DNA from: Ignavibacteriota bacterium
Lineage (GTDB): Bacteria; Bacteroidota; Ignavibacteria; Tepidaquicellales; OLB5
Assembly (NCBI GenBank): GCA_003820375.1
Contig: RPQH01000004.1
Coordinates: 1-64,000, forward strand
Direction of reading: 5' to 3'
DNA: 64,000 bases
A program made the translations under genes and the position numbers. The notes below the pieces were generated by a model. It saw only the letters and a program-made list of their open reading frames with translations, was not told the DNA's origin and made no database searches. This document shows, piece by piece, positions 24,584 to 33,657 of this stretch; within the stretch, counting starts at the first letter, position 1, and each line of letters opens with the position of its first letter.

Positions 24584-26596
24584 CTAATTTAAAGATTCTA
24601 AATCTTGACCTTCCAAAATATCGAGATACCTGGACAACATGAAAATTTTCTCCCTATCTATCGTTATATTTACTCTTTCGTTTTGGGAAACACGAGAGAT
24701 GCATTTAAAATCATTTGGGTTGGTTTTTCTAGAAATGTTATGTGTATAAAATACTAAATGGTATTCATGCTTTTCTGGTAGTTTTACAATATTTTTTTCT
24801 TGTTTTCTTTTGTCAATAAAAAATAATGGAATCTTAAAGGTTTTATGCAAATTCAAAAGAATTTCACCAGATATACTTTTCAGATCCTCACGATTCCAAA
24901 TAAGAATCCTGCAAATATCCAACTTCAAAAGTGTCGATTGGCTGCCGTTAATGTGCATTTCCAAAGTTGAATAAGTATTTCTTATTGCTTTATTAACTGG
25001 AGGTGTATAATTCCATTTTTGTTTTTCATTAAACAAAAGCTTGTTATTTCTATTGTTATAAATTTGAACTTGGTCGATCAAATATGTACTTAGTGCTGAA
25101 CGTGCCCAAGAAGCAGCACCTAATGTATCTATAAAATAAAGGGCTTTGGCTTTATTAAAATCCCCAATAATTTCTGTTTTCCAGTTTTGATCAACACCAT
25201 GGTCACCCTTAGAATACTCTTTTATGAATTCAAAAAATTTTTCAAAAAAATCATTTACATCTTTGTATCCTTTGCAATTATTATTCAAGAATAAATTTTT
25301 TTCTGTTTTCTTAAATGCTTTATTATAACTGCTGTATATACTCTGTTTTCTAGAAAGCATATCATATTTATGATTTATCCACCGTATCGAACCCTCATTA
25401 TCAATAGAGAACAATTTAACTGGTTTTGCTATGTTACCTTTTTTGATATTTCTTAATGATAACTCCTTGCCAATATTTCTTTTATGTGTAATCTCAATCG
25501 GCTTAATCTCGAGTATTTGAATAATATCAGTTGTGGGACCAGATGTATTTGATCCAGGCGCGGAAATCGTAATAATTTCACCTATTGAATCTTTATCTAA
25601 ATTAGACCCAAATGTCCAACTACCGTGGTCAGTAATTGTCTTGTCTATATGAATATGACCATGCAATAAAACTAAAAAACCGTTTTCATTTAATACCTTC
25701 CTTACTTCTATACTATTTACAATTGAAGGAAATTCTGTAAAATTGTCAAATTCTCCGCCCAAGGGATGATGAAATACGGCAATTTTCAAAGCAGTTTCGA
25801 ACTGCTTTGAAAATTTACTTTTACAAATCGTATTAAATATTTTTTGTACATTGTCAAGTTGCTCTATCGCAACAAAAGGAATATCTCTCTGGAATGCTCT
25901 TTTTAATAAGGTCTCTAAAGCTATTTTAGAAGCTGCTTTCTCTTTTTGTTCCTGTTCTGGTTTAATAATTTCCTGGATTATTTTTTCCAAGTTTTCTACT
26001 CTATTTCTCTCCTTATACAAATGTTTTATTTGATCATAACTATATCCCTGAGGGATGAAAAGCTCACCACAATAATTTATCGAGGAAAAAGCATAAATAA
26101 ATATCCCTTTCTCAACATCCCAATAGAAAGGTGATTCACGAAATATGATATTTGTTCCTTCAGAAATACTTATTTTATTCAAAATCCTTGCTAGATAGGC
26201 GTCTTCTAATTCATTTTTAAGCAAAAGTGGTCTAATTGCATTTATATCAGTTTGCTTTAAATAATTACAAAAAATGGAATATTTCTTATCTTCCCATGTA
26301 TCATTATATAATAAAATATTATCGGGTCTTTTAATGTCATGGTTACCGGGTATGTAAACAATAGGAACATTAGTATTTACCAAACTTCTTAAAAAAACTA
26401 AACCTGTTTTAAGAGATTCTAAATGATTTTTTGAACAAACGTCACCTGAACAAATTACAATATCAATTTTATTATTACTTAAGTAACGATTTACAAAAGT
26501 TTTGAATTTTTCTTTGACTTGTTTGCTTGGTCTTTGCTCTATATCTGAAAAATGCAAATCACTTAGATGTAAAATATTAAATTTTAAATCATTCAT
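24584..26596 (-). CDS. Calcineurin-like metallophosphoesterase with extra C-terminal domain
   Basis: 670 aa. All metal-site motifs of the calcineurin-like fold are present in order: LHLSDLHF, VICSGDVC, VYIPGNHD, VFHHPLGGE and LLHGHIHID, spread over residues 8-320. A long insertion with helical, charged sequence (about 175-260) lies between GNHD and FHHP. Residues 440-660 form an unrecognised domain (NKAKALYFIDTLGAASWARSALSTYLIDQVQIYNN; DICRILIWNREDLKSISGEILLNLHKTFKIPLFFID) with an alternating strand/helix look. Known relatives cleave phosphodiesters, including nucleotides and DNA. It overlaps the upstream ABC ATPase by 8 bases and abuts the radical SAM gene, so all are made together. Confidence 0.85.
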   Translation of the reverse strand: MNDLKFNILHLSDLHFSDIEQRPSKQVKEKFKTFVNRYLSNNKIDIVICSGDVCSKNHLESLKTGLVFLRSLVNTNVPIVYIPGNHDIKRPDNILLYNDTWEDKKYSIFCNYLKQTDINAIRPLLLKNELEDAYLARILNKISISEGTNIIFRESPFYWDVEKGIFIYAFSSINYCGELFIPQGYSYDQIKHLYKERNRVENLEKIIQEIIKPEQEQKEKAASKIALETLLKRAFQRDIPFVAIEQLDNVQKIFNTICKSKFSKQFETALKIAVFHHPLGGEFDNFTEFPSIVNSIEVRKVLNENGFLVLLHGHIHIDKTITDHGSWTFGSNLDKDSIGEIITISAPGSNTSGPTTDIIQILEIKPIEITHKRNIGKELSLRNIKKGNIAKPVKLFSIDNEGSIRWINHKYDMLSRKQSIYSSYNKAFKKTEKNLFLNNNCKGYKDVNDFFEKFFEFIKEYSKGDHGVDQNWKTEIIGDFNKAKALYFIDTLGAASWARSALSTYLIDQVQIYNNRNNKLLFNEKQKWNYTPPVNKAIRNTYSTLEMHINGSQSTLLKLDICRILIWNREDLKSISGEILLNLHKTFKIPLFFIDKRKQEKNIVKLPEKHEYHLVFYTHNISRKTNPNDFKCISRVSQNERVNITIDREKIFMLSRYLDILEGQDLESLN

Positions 26597-27230
26597 CTTT
26601 TATTAATTTATAGAAAAATTTATTATTAATAATTTTGTATTTCTCGTGATATTTAATGCTATAATTTGTATGATCAGATATAATGATACATATATTTTTT
26701 AATAACAAAGATTGAAGCAATACTTCTAAAAGTTTCTGAGCGTTTGGATCAAGTCCGGCAAATGGTTCATCAAGCAATAATACAAAAGGCTGCTGTGATA
26801 AAACAAACGTTGTTATTAATAATTTTGCTTGTCCACCGCTTAGATGTAAACCTTTTTGCTTTGAAGGACCTAAGTAATTTATAATTCCTCGATTTTCGAA
26901 ACTAAAATTATTCCCCTTATATATAACTTTAATATGTTCTTCAATTGTTAATCTATCAAAGACATTTCTCTCTTGCGGAACTAAACGAATACCCTTTGAT
27001 AAAATTTCTTCAGTGGTTAAGTTGTTTATTAATTGGTTTTTTAAAAAAATACTACCCGTAAAATTGGTTTTATAATTTAAAATACATCTAAAGAAACTTG
27101 ATTTACCGGAACCATTATCTCCTCTTATTTGATAAAGTTTTCCTTCATTAATGTTTATATCTGTAACTTCTAAAACTGGGGACTTACCATAACTAATTAT
27201 CCCGCTTTTAATATTAATTATGCTACTCAT
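26589..27230 (-). CDS. LivF-type ABC transporter ATPase
   Basis: 213 aa. Walker A GDNGSGKSSFF, Q-loop region VPQERNVFDRLTIEEH (the VPQ-R-FP/FD pattern typical of LivF), signature LSGGQAK, Walker B FVLLLDEPFAGLDP and H-loop IIISDHT. Slightly shorter than usual LivF (about 235 aa). It pairs with the LivG-like ATPase upstream (4-base overlap) to drive import through the two LivH/LivM-like permeases. It overlaps the phosphoesterase by 8 bases. Confidence 0.9.
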   Translation of the reverse strand: MSSIINIKSGIISYGKSPVLEVTDININEGKLYQIRGDNGSGKSSFFRCILNYKTNFTGSIFLKNQLINNLTTEEILSKGIRLVPQERNVFDRLTIEEHIKVIYKGNNFSFENRGIINYLGPSKQKGLHLSGGQAKLLITTFVLSQQPFVLLLDEPFAGLDPNAQKLLEVLLQSLLLKNICIIISDHTNYSIKYHEKYKIINNKFFYKLIKDE

Positions 27231-27850
27231 TCAATAAACTGTAATAATTGAACATCTGTATTATTGATTAAATATTCGTTTTTATTATGCCCTGAAGTTA
27301 AAATGATTCCTCCAGCTTTTAGAAAAGCGTTCAGTTCACTATAAAAAAAATCAAGATTTTTTTCATTTATGCCGGAACTTAATTCATCAACAATAATACA
27401 GGAAGGATTAGAATATAATGCTAAAATAATTTCAACAATTCTTTTTTGCCCATATGACAACTCTGCAATTAAACTTTCCTTCTTGATCCCAGCCTTACTG
27501 ATGAAAGTTTTTACTTTGTCAATAAATGAAACATTTCTAAAAAATTTAAAGTATTCCTCAATGGGAAAAGACATCGGCAAAATAGGATTTTGTGGTACAT
27601 ATCTTACTCCTGCATTGTATAAAATATAAAATTTGTTTCTTTGTGGTTTTTGGGAATATAAAAAAACATTTCCTGTATACGATGTGACTTGACCAATCAT
27701 AACATTAATTAAGCTAGATTTACCAATCCCATTTTTTCCGTATAACATTACGGATTCACCTTTTTTAGCAGAAAACGAAATTGGTCTATTAAGTAATCTA
27801 TCACCAAAAAAAGCAATAAGATTAGTTACTTTAATTATTTCTTTTTTCAA
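27227..27850 (-). CDS. LivG-type ABC transporter ATPase
   Basis: 207 aa. Walker A MLYGKNGIGKSSLIN, Q-loop VPQNPILPM, signature ELSYGQKR (variant of LSGGQ), Walker B CIIVDELSSGI, in which the catalytic Glu after Asp is kept (VDEL), and a switch His in LTSGHN. Shorter than E. coli LivG (about 255 aa) and lacking part of its usual C-terminal extension. The variant signature in one subunit and the standard one in the other suggests an asymmetric ATPase pair. Overlaps the permease gene by 20 bases. Confidence 0.85.
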   Translation of the reverse strand: MKKEIIKVTNLIAFFGDRLLNRPISFSAKKGESVMLYGKNGIGKSSLINVMIGQVTSYTGNVFLYSQKPQRNKFYILYNAGVRYVPQNPILPMSFPIEEYFKFFRNVSFIDKVKTFISKAGIKKESLIAELSYGQKRIVEIILALYSNPSCIIVDELSSGINEKNLDFFYSELNAFLKAGGIILTSGHNKNEYLINNTDVQLLQFIE

Positions 27851-28679
27851 TTAAAGTATTATTAAATTTGATTGAGATAAAAACTAGGAATATTCCTAAT
27901 ATTAAATCATATACTGCGAATCTAACCGTATTTCCAATATCAGCGAATCTCAATATTTCTCTAAATGCAAACAGGACAAAAGTTGATAAAGTAAATTTAA
28001 CAAGAAAATTTCTTCCTCTTAAAATTATTGCGGCAGAAAGAGCCATAAGACCTAAATCATTTGATAAATCATTGGGATGAAGGTATCCATAAGAAATAAT
28101 ATAAATTAAGCCTCCTAAACATGAAAAAAATCCAGAAGCCAAAGCAGAGATTAGAAAGATTTTATTAATGTTAATCCCTATGGATTGTGCACCTAATGGT
28201 GTTAAGCCAGTTATTTCCCATAGATAGCCAATTCTAGTATAATTTATACGGTTTATGAAATAAACTAAAGCAAAAACAAATAATATTAAAAAAATCTTTA
28301 AATAAATCGAATCAAAGGATAACGTACTTAACCTAACACCATATGATCCCCCGGTAATTCGATCAAAATGAAATTCGAATCTCTTCACCATTTCAATTAA
28401 CGCAAGTGTTACTAAAATGAACTGAAATTGTGATGTGTATCTTGATATATGTAATATGACTATTGACAAAATAATTGCGATAGGAAACAAACTAAATAAT
28501 ATATAGAGCAATGAAACATTGTTATTTGATAAAATAATAAAATAATATCCTGACATTGAAGCAATAGAGCCAGTCATCAGAAAGAACTTATTATCTGATT
28601 TAAATACAAAAAAGGCACTTAACGTTAGGACCATTCCTATACACCAAAACAAAACAACTACAATTAAATAATTAAACAC
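27831..28679 (-). CDS. LivM-type ABC permease
   Basis: 282 aa with about eight hydrophobic membrane segments (for example FWCIGMVLTLSAFFVF, YILFSLFPIAIILSIVILHI, IFLILFVFALVYFIN). SLGINI-like text GAQSIGININKIFLISALASGFFSCLGGLIYI matches the conserved cytoplasmic loop of branched-chain amino-acid permeases (A-A-x-G-x..K..AF..SA..AG.AG). It overlaps both flanking genes. Substrate cannot be told from sequence. Confidence 0.85.
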   Translation of the reverse strand: MFNYLIVVVLFWCIGMVLTLSAFFVFKSDNKFFLMTGSIASMSGYYFIILSNNNVSLLYILFSLFPIAIILSIVILHISRYTSQFQFILVTLALIEMVKRFEFHFDRITGGSYGVRLSTLSFDSIYLKIFLILFVFALVYFINRINYTRIGYLWEITGLTPLGAQSIGININKIFLISALASGFFSCLGGLIYIISYGYLHPNDLSNDLGLMALSAAIILRGRNFLVKFTLSTFVLFAFREILRFADIGNTVRFAVYDLILGIFLVFISIKFNNTLIEKRNN

Positions 28680-29559
28680 TTAGTACTTGCTCTTTAAGTT
28701 TAACTTTCATTCTTGATATCTGAATATTTTTATTTAAAATGGTTATTAATACAATTAGCACAACAATTGATAGGCCTACCGCTTGCCCGATTTGGCCATC
28801 AAATAAATATGTTGCAATGCTTTCTATTAAAGCGAGAAAAAAACTCCAAAAAAATAGGAGATAAATATTTAATCCTGTAACTATTAAAATCGCAAAAGCT
28901 TTTAAAATTATATCATATCCCAAATCTGGATGTAATCCTTTATCAAAGGCAATTATAATACCAGATATACCAGCTATTCCTCCGCATAATAATTGAATAT
29001 TAATTTCGATTTTCCTTGGATTAAGATTTAGTAGTTTTGACAATTCATAGTTATCGCCAGTTGCTATTGCTTTAGTGCTTAAACTAAAAAATTTTTGGAA
29101 AATGATATAAAGTACATTTAACAACACTGAAATTATTAATCCGAATAATAACCATTCCGGATATGTGAAAGAGCAAAGCATATTTGATGATACAGGTGGT
29201 ATGAATTTAAAAGCCTCTATTCCGCCGCCTGTAATAATTGTTATAAGACCTTGAATAATAACAAAGTAACCAAAACTTCCAAGAAGTCCCATAACCTCTT
29301 TTTCTCTACCAATCTTAATATGTAAAAAAGCCCCGCAGAACCCAAGTATAATTCCACAGATGACACCACAAAGTATGGATATTGTTGGGTTGTTCGTCAT
29401 CAGGTATGCATAATTGCATCCGTAAGCACCAGCAATAACGGAGGTTACCAATGATATGCTTATCATTCTCAAATAAGTGAATTGACCATATAAGGCTAAC
29501 GAAAATACACTGTAGCCAATTGACGTAGCTAATGCATTTAAAAAAATCTGATAATTCAT
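28672..29559 (-). CDS. LivH-type ABC permease
   Basis: 295 aa, about eight membrane segments. The family's conserved loop appears as AIATGDNYELSKLLNLNPRKIEINIQLLCGGIAGISGIIIAFD, and GLLGSFGYFVIIQGLITIITGGG matches the LivH segment (T.G.s.i..gl). With the LivM-like protein it forms the membrane channel. Five bases separate it from the binding-protein gene upstream, and it overlaps LivM-like by 8. Confidence 0.85.
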   Translation of the reverse strand: MNYQIFLNALATSIGYSVFSLALYGQFTYLRMISISLVTSVIAGAYGCNYAYLMTNNPTISILCGVICGIILGFCGAFLHIKIGREKEVMGLLGSFGYFVIIQGLITIITGGGIEAFKFIPPVSSNMLCSFTYPEWLLFGLIISVLLNVLYIIFQKFFSLSTKAIATGDNYELSKLLNLNPRKIEINIQLLCGGIAGISGIIIAFDKGLHPDLGYDIILKAFAILIVTGLNIYLLFFWSFFLALIESIATYLFDGQIGQAVGLSIVVLIVLITILNKNIQISRMKVKLKEQVLSV

Positions 29560-29564
29560 AAAAG

Positions 29565-30686
29565 TTAATACTTTACGATTTTCCCTTCCCTAACTATCAT
29601 TAAAAAAGGTTTCTGATCTGAATCTCCATTTTTATTTATACTGAAATTTCCGGATGCGCCTTCGAAATTACTGATTTGTGATAATTCTGACCTTATTTTT
29701 TCTTTGTCAAAACCAACCTTATCAATACAATATTTTATTATATATATGGCATCATAAGCATTCGCCGAAAAAATTCCCGGAGGGTCGGTATACACTGCTT
29801 TATATTTTTCAATGAAATTCCTGGATTTTCCTGAAGCTAAATCTTCATAGATTGTTGGAGTAGTAAAAATAACTCCCTCTGCACTCAAGCCAGCTATTTC
29901 TCGAACTTTAGGTTCTTCCATAACCTGAAAAGAAAAAATCGGTAATAATTTATCTTGTTCACGAAACTGTTTTATCATAGTACCTAGTTCAAGTGCATAT
30001 CCCAATAGATATACCGCGTCTGGTTTAGAAGAGATAAGTTTTGTCATTTGTGTTCTAGCATCAGTACTCCCTTGAGATAATACTTCAAATGTAGGAACTT
30101 CTAAACCAAATTCTTCATACTTCTTTTTGAAAATTAAAGCAGGACCTTTTGTACCCGCATTATCAACGTAACATATTGCTACTTTTCTATAACCCTTATT
30201 CTTACAGAATTCCGCCATAGCCTCTCCTTCATAAGTATCTGGTGCTATTGTTCTAAACACATACTTACTAATTCCGCTTATTTCATGGCTTGTTGAGGCG
30301 GGTGAAATCAAAATCGTCTTATATTGTTCTACAACTTTCGAACAAGCAATTGTGCTGGAACTGGCAACATCACCAATTATTATATCTACCCTATCAACAG
30401 TTGATAGCTTAGTAACTGCGTCTACGGAGATTGACGGGATAAGTTTTGTATCCTCATATACTAACTTTATTTTCCTCCCTGATATGCCACCAGTTTTGTT
30501 TATCTCATCCGCTGCCAATTCACAAGCCTGCTTAATATTTTTTCCATAAGTAGCTGCACCTTCTTGCCCTGAAAATGGCACTGCTACACCAATAATGTAT
30601 TCATCACTAGATTTTTTGGTGCATGAAAAGAATAAAGTTGACAGTATTAGAATAACTATCGAAATGATATTGAAATGGAGTTTCAT
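29565..30686 (-). CDS. Liv/HAAT-type substrate-binding lipoprotein
   Basis: 373 aa. A lipoprotein signal peptide ends LSTLFFSC (Cys22), so it is anchored in a membrane facing the periplasm. The fold is that of periplasmic type I (Leu/Ile/Val) binding proteins: IIGVAVPFSGQEGAATYGKNIKQACELAADEINKTGGISGRKIKLVYEDTK, then VDIIIGDVASSSTIA, ISPASTS, YVFRTIAPDTYEGEAMAEF, and NAYDAIYIIKYCID. Ligands of the family include branched amino acids, amides, urea and aromatic compounds. A clear AAGGAA ribosome site precedes the ATG. It has the highest expected output as the second gene of the operon. Confidence 0.9.
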   Translation of the reverse strand: MKLHFNIISIVILILSTLFFSCTKKSSDEYIIGVAVPFSGQEGAATYGKNIKQACELAADEINKTGGISGRKIKLVYEDTKLIPSISVDAVTKLSTVDRVDIIIGDVASSSTIACSKVVEQYKTILISPASTSHEISGISKYVFRTIAPDTYEGEAMAEFCKNKGYRKVAICYVDNAGTKGPALIFKKKYEEFGLEVPTFEVLSQGSTDARTQMTKLISSKPDAVYLLGYALELGTMIKQFREQDKLLPIFSFQVMEEPKVREIAGLSAEGVIFTTPTIYEDLASGKSRNFIEKYKAVYTDPPGIFSANAYDAIYIIKYCIDKVGFDKEKIRSELSQISNFEGASGNFSINKNGDSDQKPFLMIVREGKIVKY

Positions 30687-30708
30687 TTCACTAGTTCCTT
30701 TCTATGAA

Positions 30709-31095
30709 TCAAATTTTAAATTTTTTTTTTAGTAAACCATCAATTTTCTTTTTAATACCTATAACGTTAGGTCTAAGATAAATAATTAATTTATAATCAA
30801 GATTTGCTTGAATCCACTTTTCAGAACGTTCATCAAGATTATACTTCATCCTTACTCTATTGTTAATTAAAGGGCTTATAAAATATTCGAATTCGACAAT
30901 ATCAACTCCACAGGATTCGCATATTAGATTAAAAATAACTTGTATCGTTCTTACGGTGTATTCCGATTTAATTAGAAATGTCGTGCGCATTATATGACAC
31001 TGATAATTTTTAAAATAACCTTCAATTAATTTTTTTATTTGCAGATGAACCTTTAAAGATACTCTAGGAAATTCGTATTTAAGAATATAAATCAT
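30709..31095 (-). CDS. Small unknown protein leading the Liv-type operon
   Basis: 128 aa with AAGGAG 7 bases before ATG. No family recognised. Sequence (TTFLIKSEYTVRTIQVIFNLICESCGVDIVEFEYFISPLINNRVRMKYNLDERSEKW) suggests a compact alpha/beta domain; the C-terminus is very basic (IKKKIDGLLKKKFKI). No signal peptide, so cytoplasmic. It lies 22 bases upstream of the binding-protein gene and is the first gene of the eight-gene operon, which makes a regulatory or binding role possible; this is inference. Confidence 0.6.
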   Translation of the reverse strand: MIYILKYEFPRVSLKVHLQIKKLIEGYFKNYQCHIMRTTFLIKSEYTVRTIQVIFNLICESCGVDIVEFEYFISPLINNRVRMKYNLDERSEKWIQANLDYKLIIYLRPNVIGIKKKIDGLLKKKFKI

Positions 31096-31196
31096 TTTTT
31101 TCTCCTTAACAGTTTGAATTGATAGATTTAATTTATTTAAAAGCTTTCACAACAATATTTTGTATATTAAAGTTTGATTCGAATAAACCTCCACAC

Positions 31197-31574
31197 TCAT
31201 AAATAAATATCTTGAAGAACAACATGGTAATCATTATCGCCTTTCGTACCATTTTCTTCTTTATATTCTTTAATGCGGAACTTAAACATTACTGTCAAAA
31301 ACTCTTCAGTGTATCGATTGCTCTGAAACTTAGGATAAAAATATTCAATATCTTGCAAATCTGAAATTTTTGTATATTTTTTTGTGGGTTTTAACATGAC
31401 ATTTGGGGCATCTTCATCTTCCATTAATTTTACTTTCCACCTGTATTCCTGATGGCAGTCGTGCTTTGATAAAGACAGAAATGCTTCAAAGCAGTTGTAA
31501 GAAAAATCGAAACTGAAAAACAGTGCAATGAAAGCAAGTAAGAGAGACGTTTTTATGAAAATTAAAATCTTCAT
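31197..31574 (-). CDS. Hypothetical exported or membrane-anchored small protein
   Basis: 125 aa. The N-terminus (MKILIFIKTSLLLAFIALFFSFDFSYNCF) is a signal peptide or single anchor. The rest (SKHDCHQEYRWKVKLMEDEDAPNVMLKPTKKYTKISDLQDIEYFYPKF) is charged and has no recognised domain. It is transcribed in the same direction as the Liv-type operon, 100 bases upstream of its first gene, and could belong to the same transcript. Confidence 0.5.
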   Translation of the reverse strand: MKILIFIKTSLLLAFIALFFSFDFSYNCFEAFLSLSKHDCHQEYRWKVKLMEDEDAPNVMLKPTKKYTKISDLQDIEYFYPKFQSNRYTEEFLTVMFKFRIKEYKEENGTKGDNDYHVVLQDIYL

Positions 31575-32185
31575 AGCTCGATGGTTTATAGATTTTAAAA
31601 AAGTGTATAATGAAAAGAATGAAACAAAAATATTATTTTATTATCAAATTCATATTTTTTTGAAGATAAAATCATATTGAAAATTACGCATTTATTTGAA
31701 ATATCACTAAAGACAAATTTTGCTTGGTGTTGCCACTATATTGACAATCTATGTTTTAGTCAATTATATTTATTTGTATTTGGCAAAAACAATTACATAT
31801 ACCTTGTTGCTACTATATATTTTGTTGCCACATTATATGTTGCAATAATAAAATAAAACCTTGTGAACAATTTTAAATTCAAAAAAATATTTGTATAATT
31901 GGTTGTATTTTTTGAATAATCCCAATTTATGTAATCATGTAATATCTGTGGTTTCGTTCACCACTTAATGTATAGAAGGAATCATTTATTTTGGCGAGAA
32001 TAATAATTTATAATATTGATACATTTCCGATAATTCATAAATTTCTTATAAATAATCTGCAACCTTTAGCTTTAATGCTGTCGTTAAGTTAAGACTCAAT
32101 AACCTATTGTGCCAACATACAGGCGTTTTAGATTTTATTTTTCAAAACATTTTAACAACTAAAATTTTAGAAAGTAGAAATTATC
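31575..32185. other. AT-rich intergenic region without genes
   Basis: About 610 bases with no supported ORF. It contains four loosely repeated TGTTGC(C/T)AC(T/A)-like words (near 31727, 31805, 31823 and 31840), the last three close together. No RNA gene or strong hairpin seen. Confidence 0.4.
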
Positions 32186-32731
32186 ATGAAAAAAAATCTT
32201 AAATTGTAGGTAATAATTCTGTCAATGTTAGTTTTAAGTCCTTCACTAAAAGCTCAAGATCCTCCAGAGCTATGGGACCCACCAGATAACTCGATAAACG
32301 TAACAATTTATCCAACGTTACAATGGTACTCAGCCGGTGTTAATTGTTACCATATTCAAGTAAGTACTGATCCTAATTTCGGCAGTATAGCAGTAGAGGG
32401 CGCTAGCGCTACAAAATCCTTTTATGTGCCCGATCCATTATCTTATAATACAACTTACTATTGGCGGGTTGCTTCTTTATATGAAGATGATTGTACTATG
32501 GATGACTATGGTCCTTTTTCCGAACCATTTTCATTTACAACTCGTCCAGGTGATGGTGATTACTTAAATTCTGTGATTGTGCCGAATCAATTTACATTAA
32601 AGCAAAATTACCCGAATCCGTTTAACCCAACTACGACAATTGGTTATAATATTCCATTCAATAATTTCGTAACACTAATCGTGTATGATGTAAATGGTAA
32701 AATTGTTCAAACACTAGTTAGGATGGACTAA
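32186..32731 (+). pseudogene. Broken T9SS-secreted protein gene
   Basis: From ATG 32186 the frame reads MKKNLKL, an in-frame TAG (32207-32209), then VIILSMLVLSPSLKAQ: the stop lies inside the signal peptide. The mature part has a fibronectin-III-like repeat (PPDNSINVTIYPTLQWYSAGVNCYHIQVSTDPNF...TTYYWRVASL) and the beginning of a T9SS sorting domain (LKQNYPNPFNPTTTIGYNIPFNNFVTLIVYDVNGKIVQTLV), but it is cut after TLV, where about 35 residues of the domain should follow. Both ends are therefore damaged. The ORF track's 168-aa version starts at an internal ATG. Confidence 0.8.
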
Positions 32732-33391
32732 TAAAAAAATTAATCCGTTCTAAAAAAATTACTATAAATGATAATGATGAAATTGAAAATTTGCCATTTG
32801 AATCCGTATTCTATACTAAATTAAATAATATTACTTATCAAAATATTCGTAATATTGAAAAGATATTCGGATTAATCTTAAGATACGAAATTGAGCGAGA
32901 AGAACCCTCTTTTAATAATGATTTTTATACCTCTTTTATAAAATTAATGTCTGATTCGGAATATGATGATATTCTAGTTGATTTGGTTCTGGACAAAACA
33001 GTTGGAAAAAAAAGATAAACAAAATAATAATTCTATTCTTCAAAATATAATTGAATATTTCTATTTTAATGATTTGATAGATGAAAAATTTAAAGAATTT
33101 TTGGAAGATTATGGAATTACAAAAATACAGTCTGAGAAAGCAATCGACATTCTCGAGAATCCACCTTATACATTAATAAGACCAGAATTTGTATACATGA
33201 AGAGCAATGCAGAAATGCTGCCAATATTTTGCGAACGATATATTATAACAGAAAAAGGTAAAAGTTATATTGAGGATATATTAACCAATGAAAAATATTA
33301 TACAGTATATAGAAATAATAAAAAATTAGCAAAATCTAATAGGTCATATTACTTAGAAAAAACCAGTATACAAACAAAATGGTCGAAATGA
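32722..33391 (+). pseudogene. Fragmented unknown gene with A8 frameshift
   Basis: The first frame (DGLIKKLIRSKKITINDNDEIENLPFESVFYTKLNNITYQNIRNIEKIFGLIL...LVLDKTVGKKR) starts without ATG right at the cut end of the T9SS gene. At GGAAAAAAAAGATAAAC the second frame takes over (KDKQNNNSILQNIIEYFYFNDLIDEKFKEFLEDYG...RYIITEKGKSYIEDI...). Removing one A joins them into a single protein of about 220 aa with a winged-helix-like end. N-terminus missing, so a relic. The ORF-track entries at 32791 and 32978 are the two halves. Confidence 0.5.
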
Positions 33392-33657
33392 TAAAACGTG
33401 ATATTATTATTTTGTTAAGAGAAAAATTTGATACCCAAAAAACAAAAGTACTATTTGTAAAAAAGAGTATTTTTTATACAATGTTTATTTTAAGATTTCC
33501 TCTGAAATATCAAAGAAATAATAATATAATTACAACTTCAAATTTATTGTTAAAATTAATTAAAGAAATGTCTATTTGCTCTTTATTTAAATTTAAAAAA
33601 AAGAAAATAAACAGGTATAAATTTTTAAAATATAAAGTATTTAATTATGAGATCTAA
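33379..33657 (+). CDS. Small basic hypothetical protein
   Basis: 92 aa, very rich in Lys, Ile and Phe (MIKRDIIILLREKFDTQKTKVLFVKKSIFYTMFILRFPLKY). The ATG overlaps the end of the preceding fragment by 13 bases and its stop overlaps the next ORF by 11. No family recognised, and because its neighbours are broken it may also be non-functional. Confidence 0.35.
   Translation: MVEMIKRDIIILLREKFDTQKTKVLFVKKSIFYTMFILRFPLKYQRNNNIITTSNLLLKLIKEMSICSLFKFKKKKINRYKFLKYKVFNYEI

Noticed and set aside
23150-31095. Ordinary branched-chain amino-acid uptake operon
   Set aside because: Not excluded, but the overlapping phosphoesterase and radical SAM genes and island location make plain nutrient uptake a poor full explanation.
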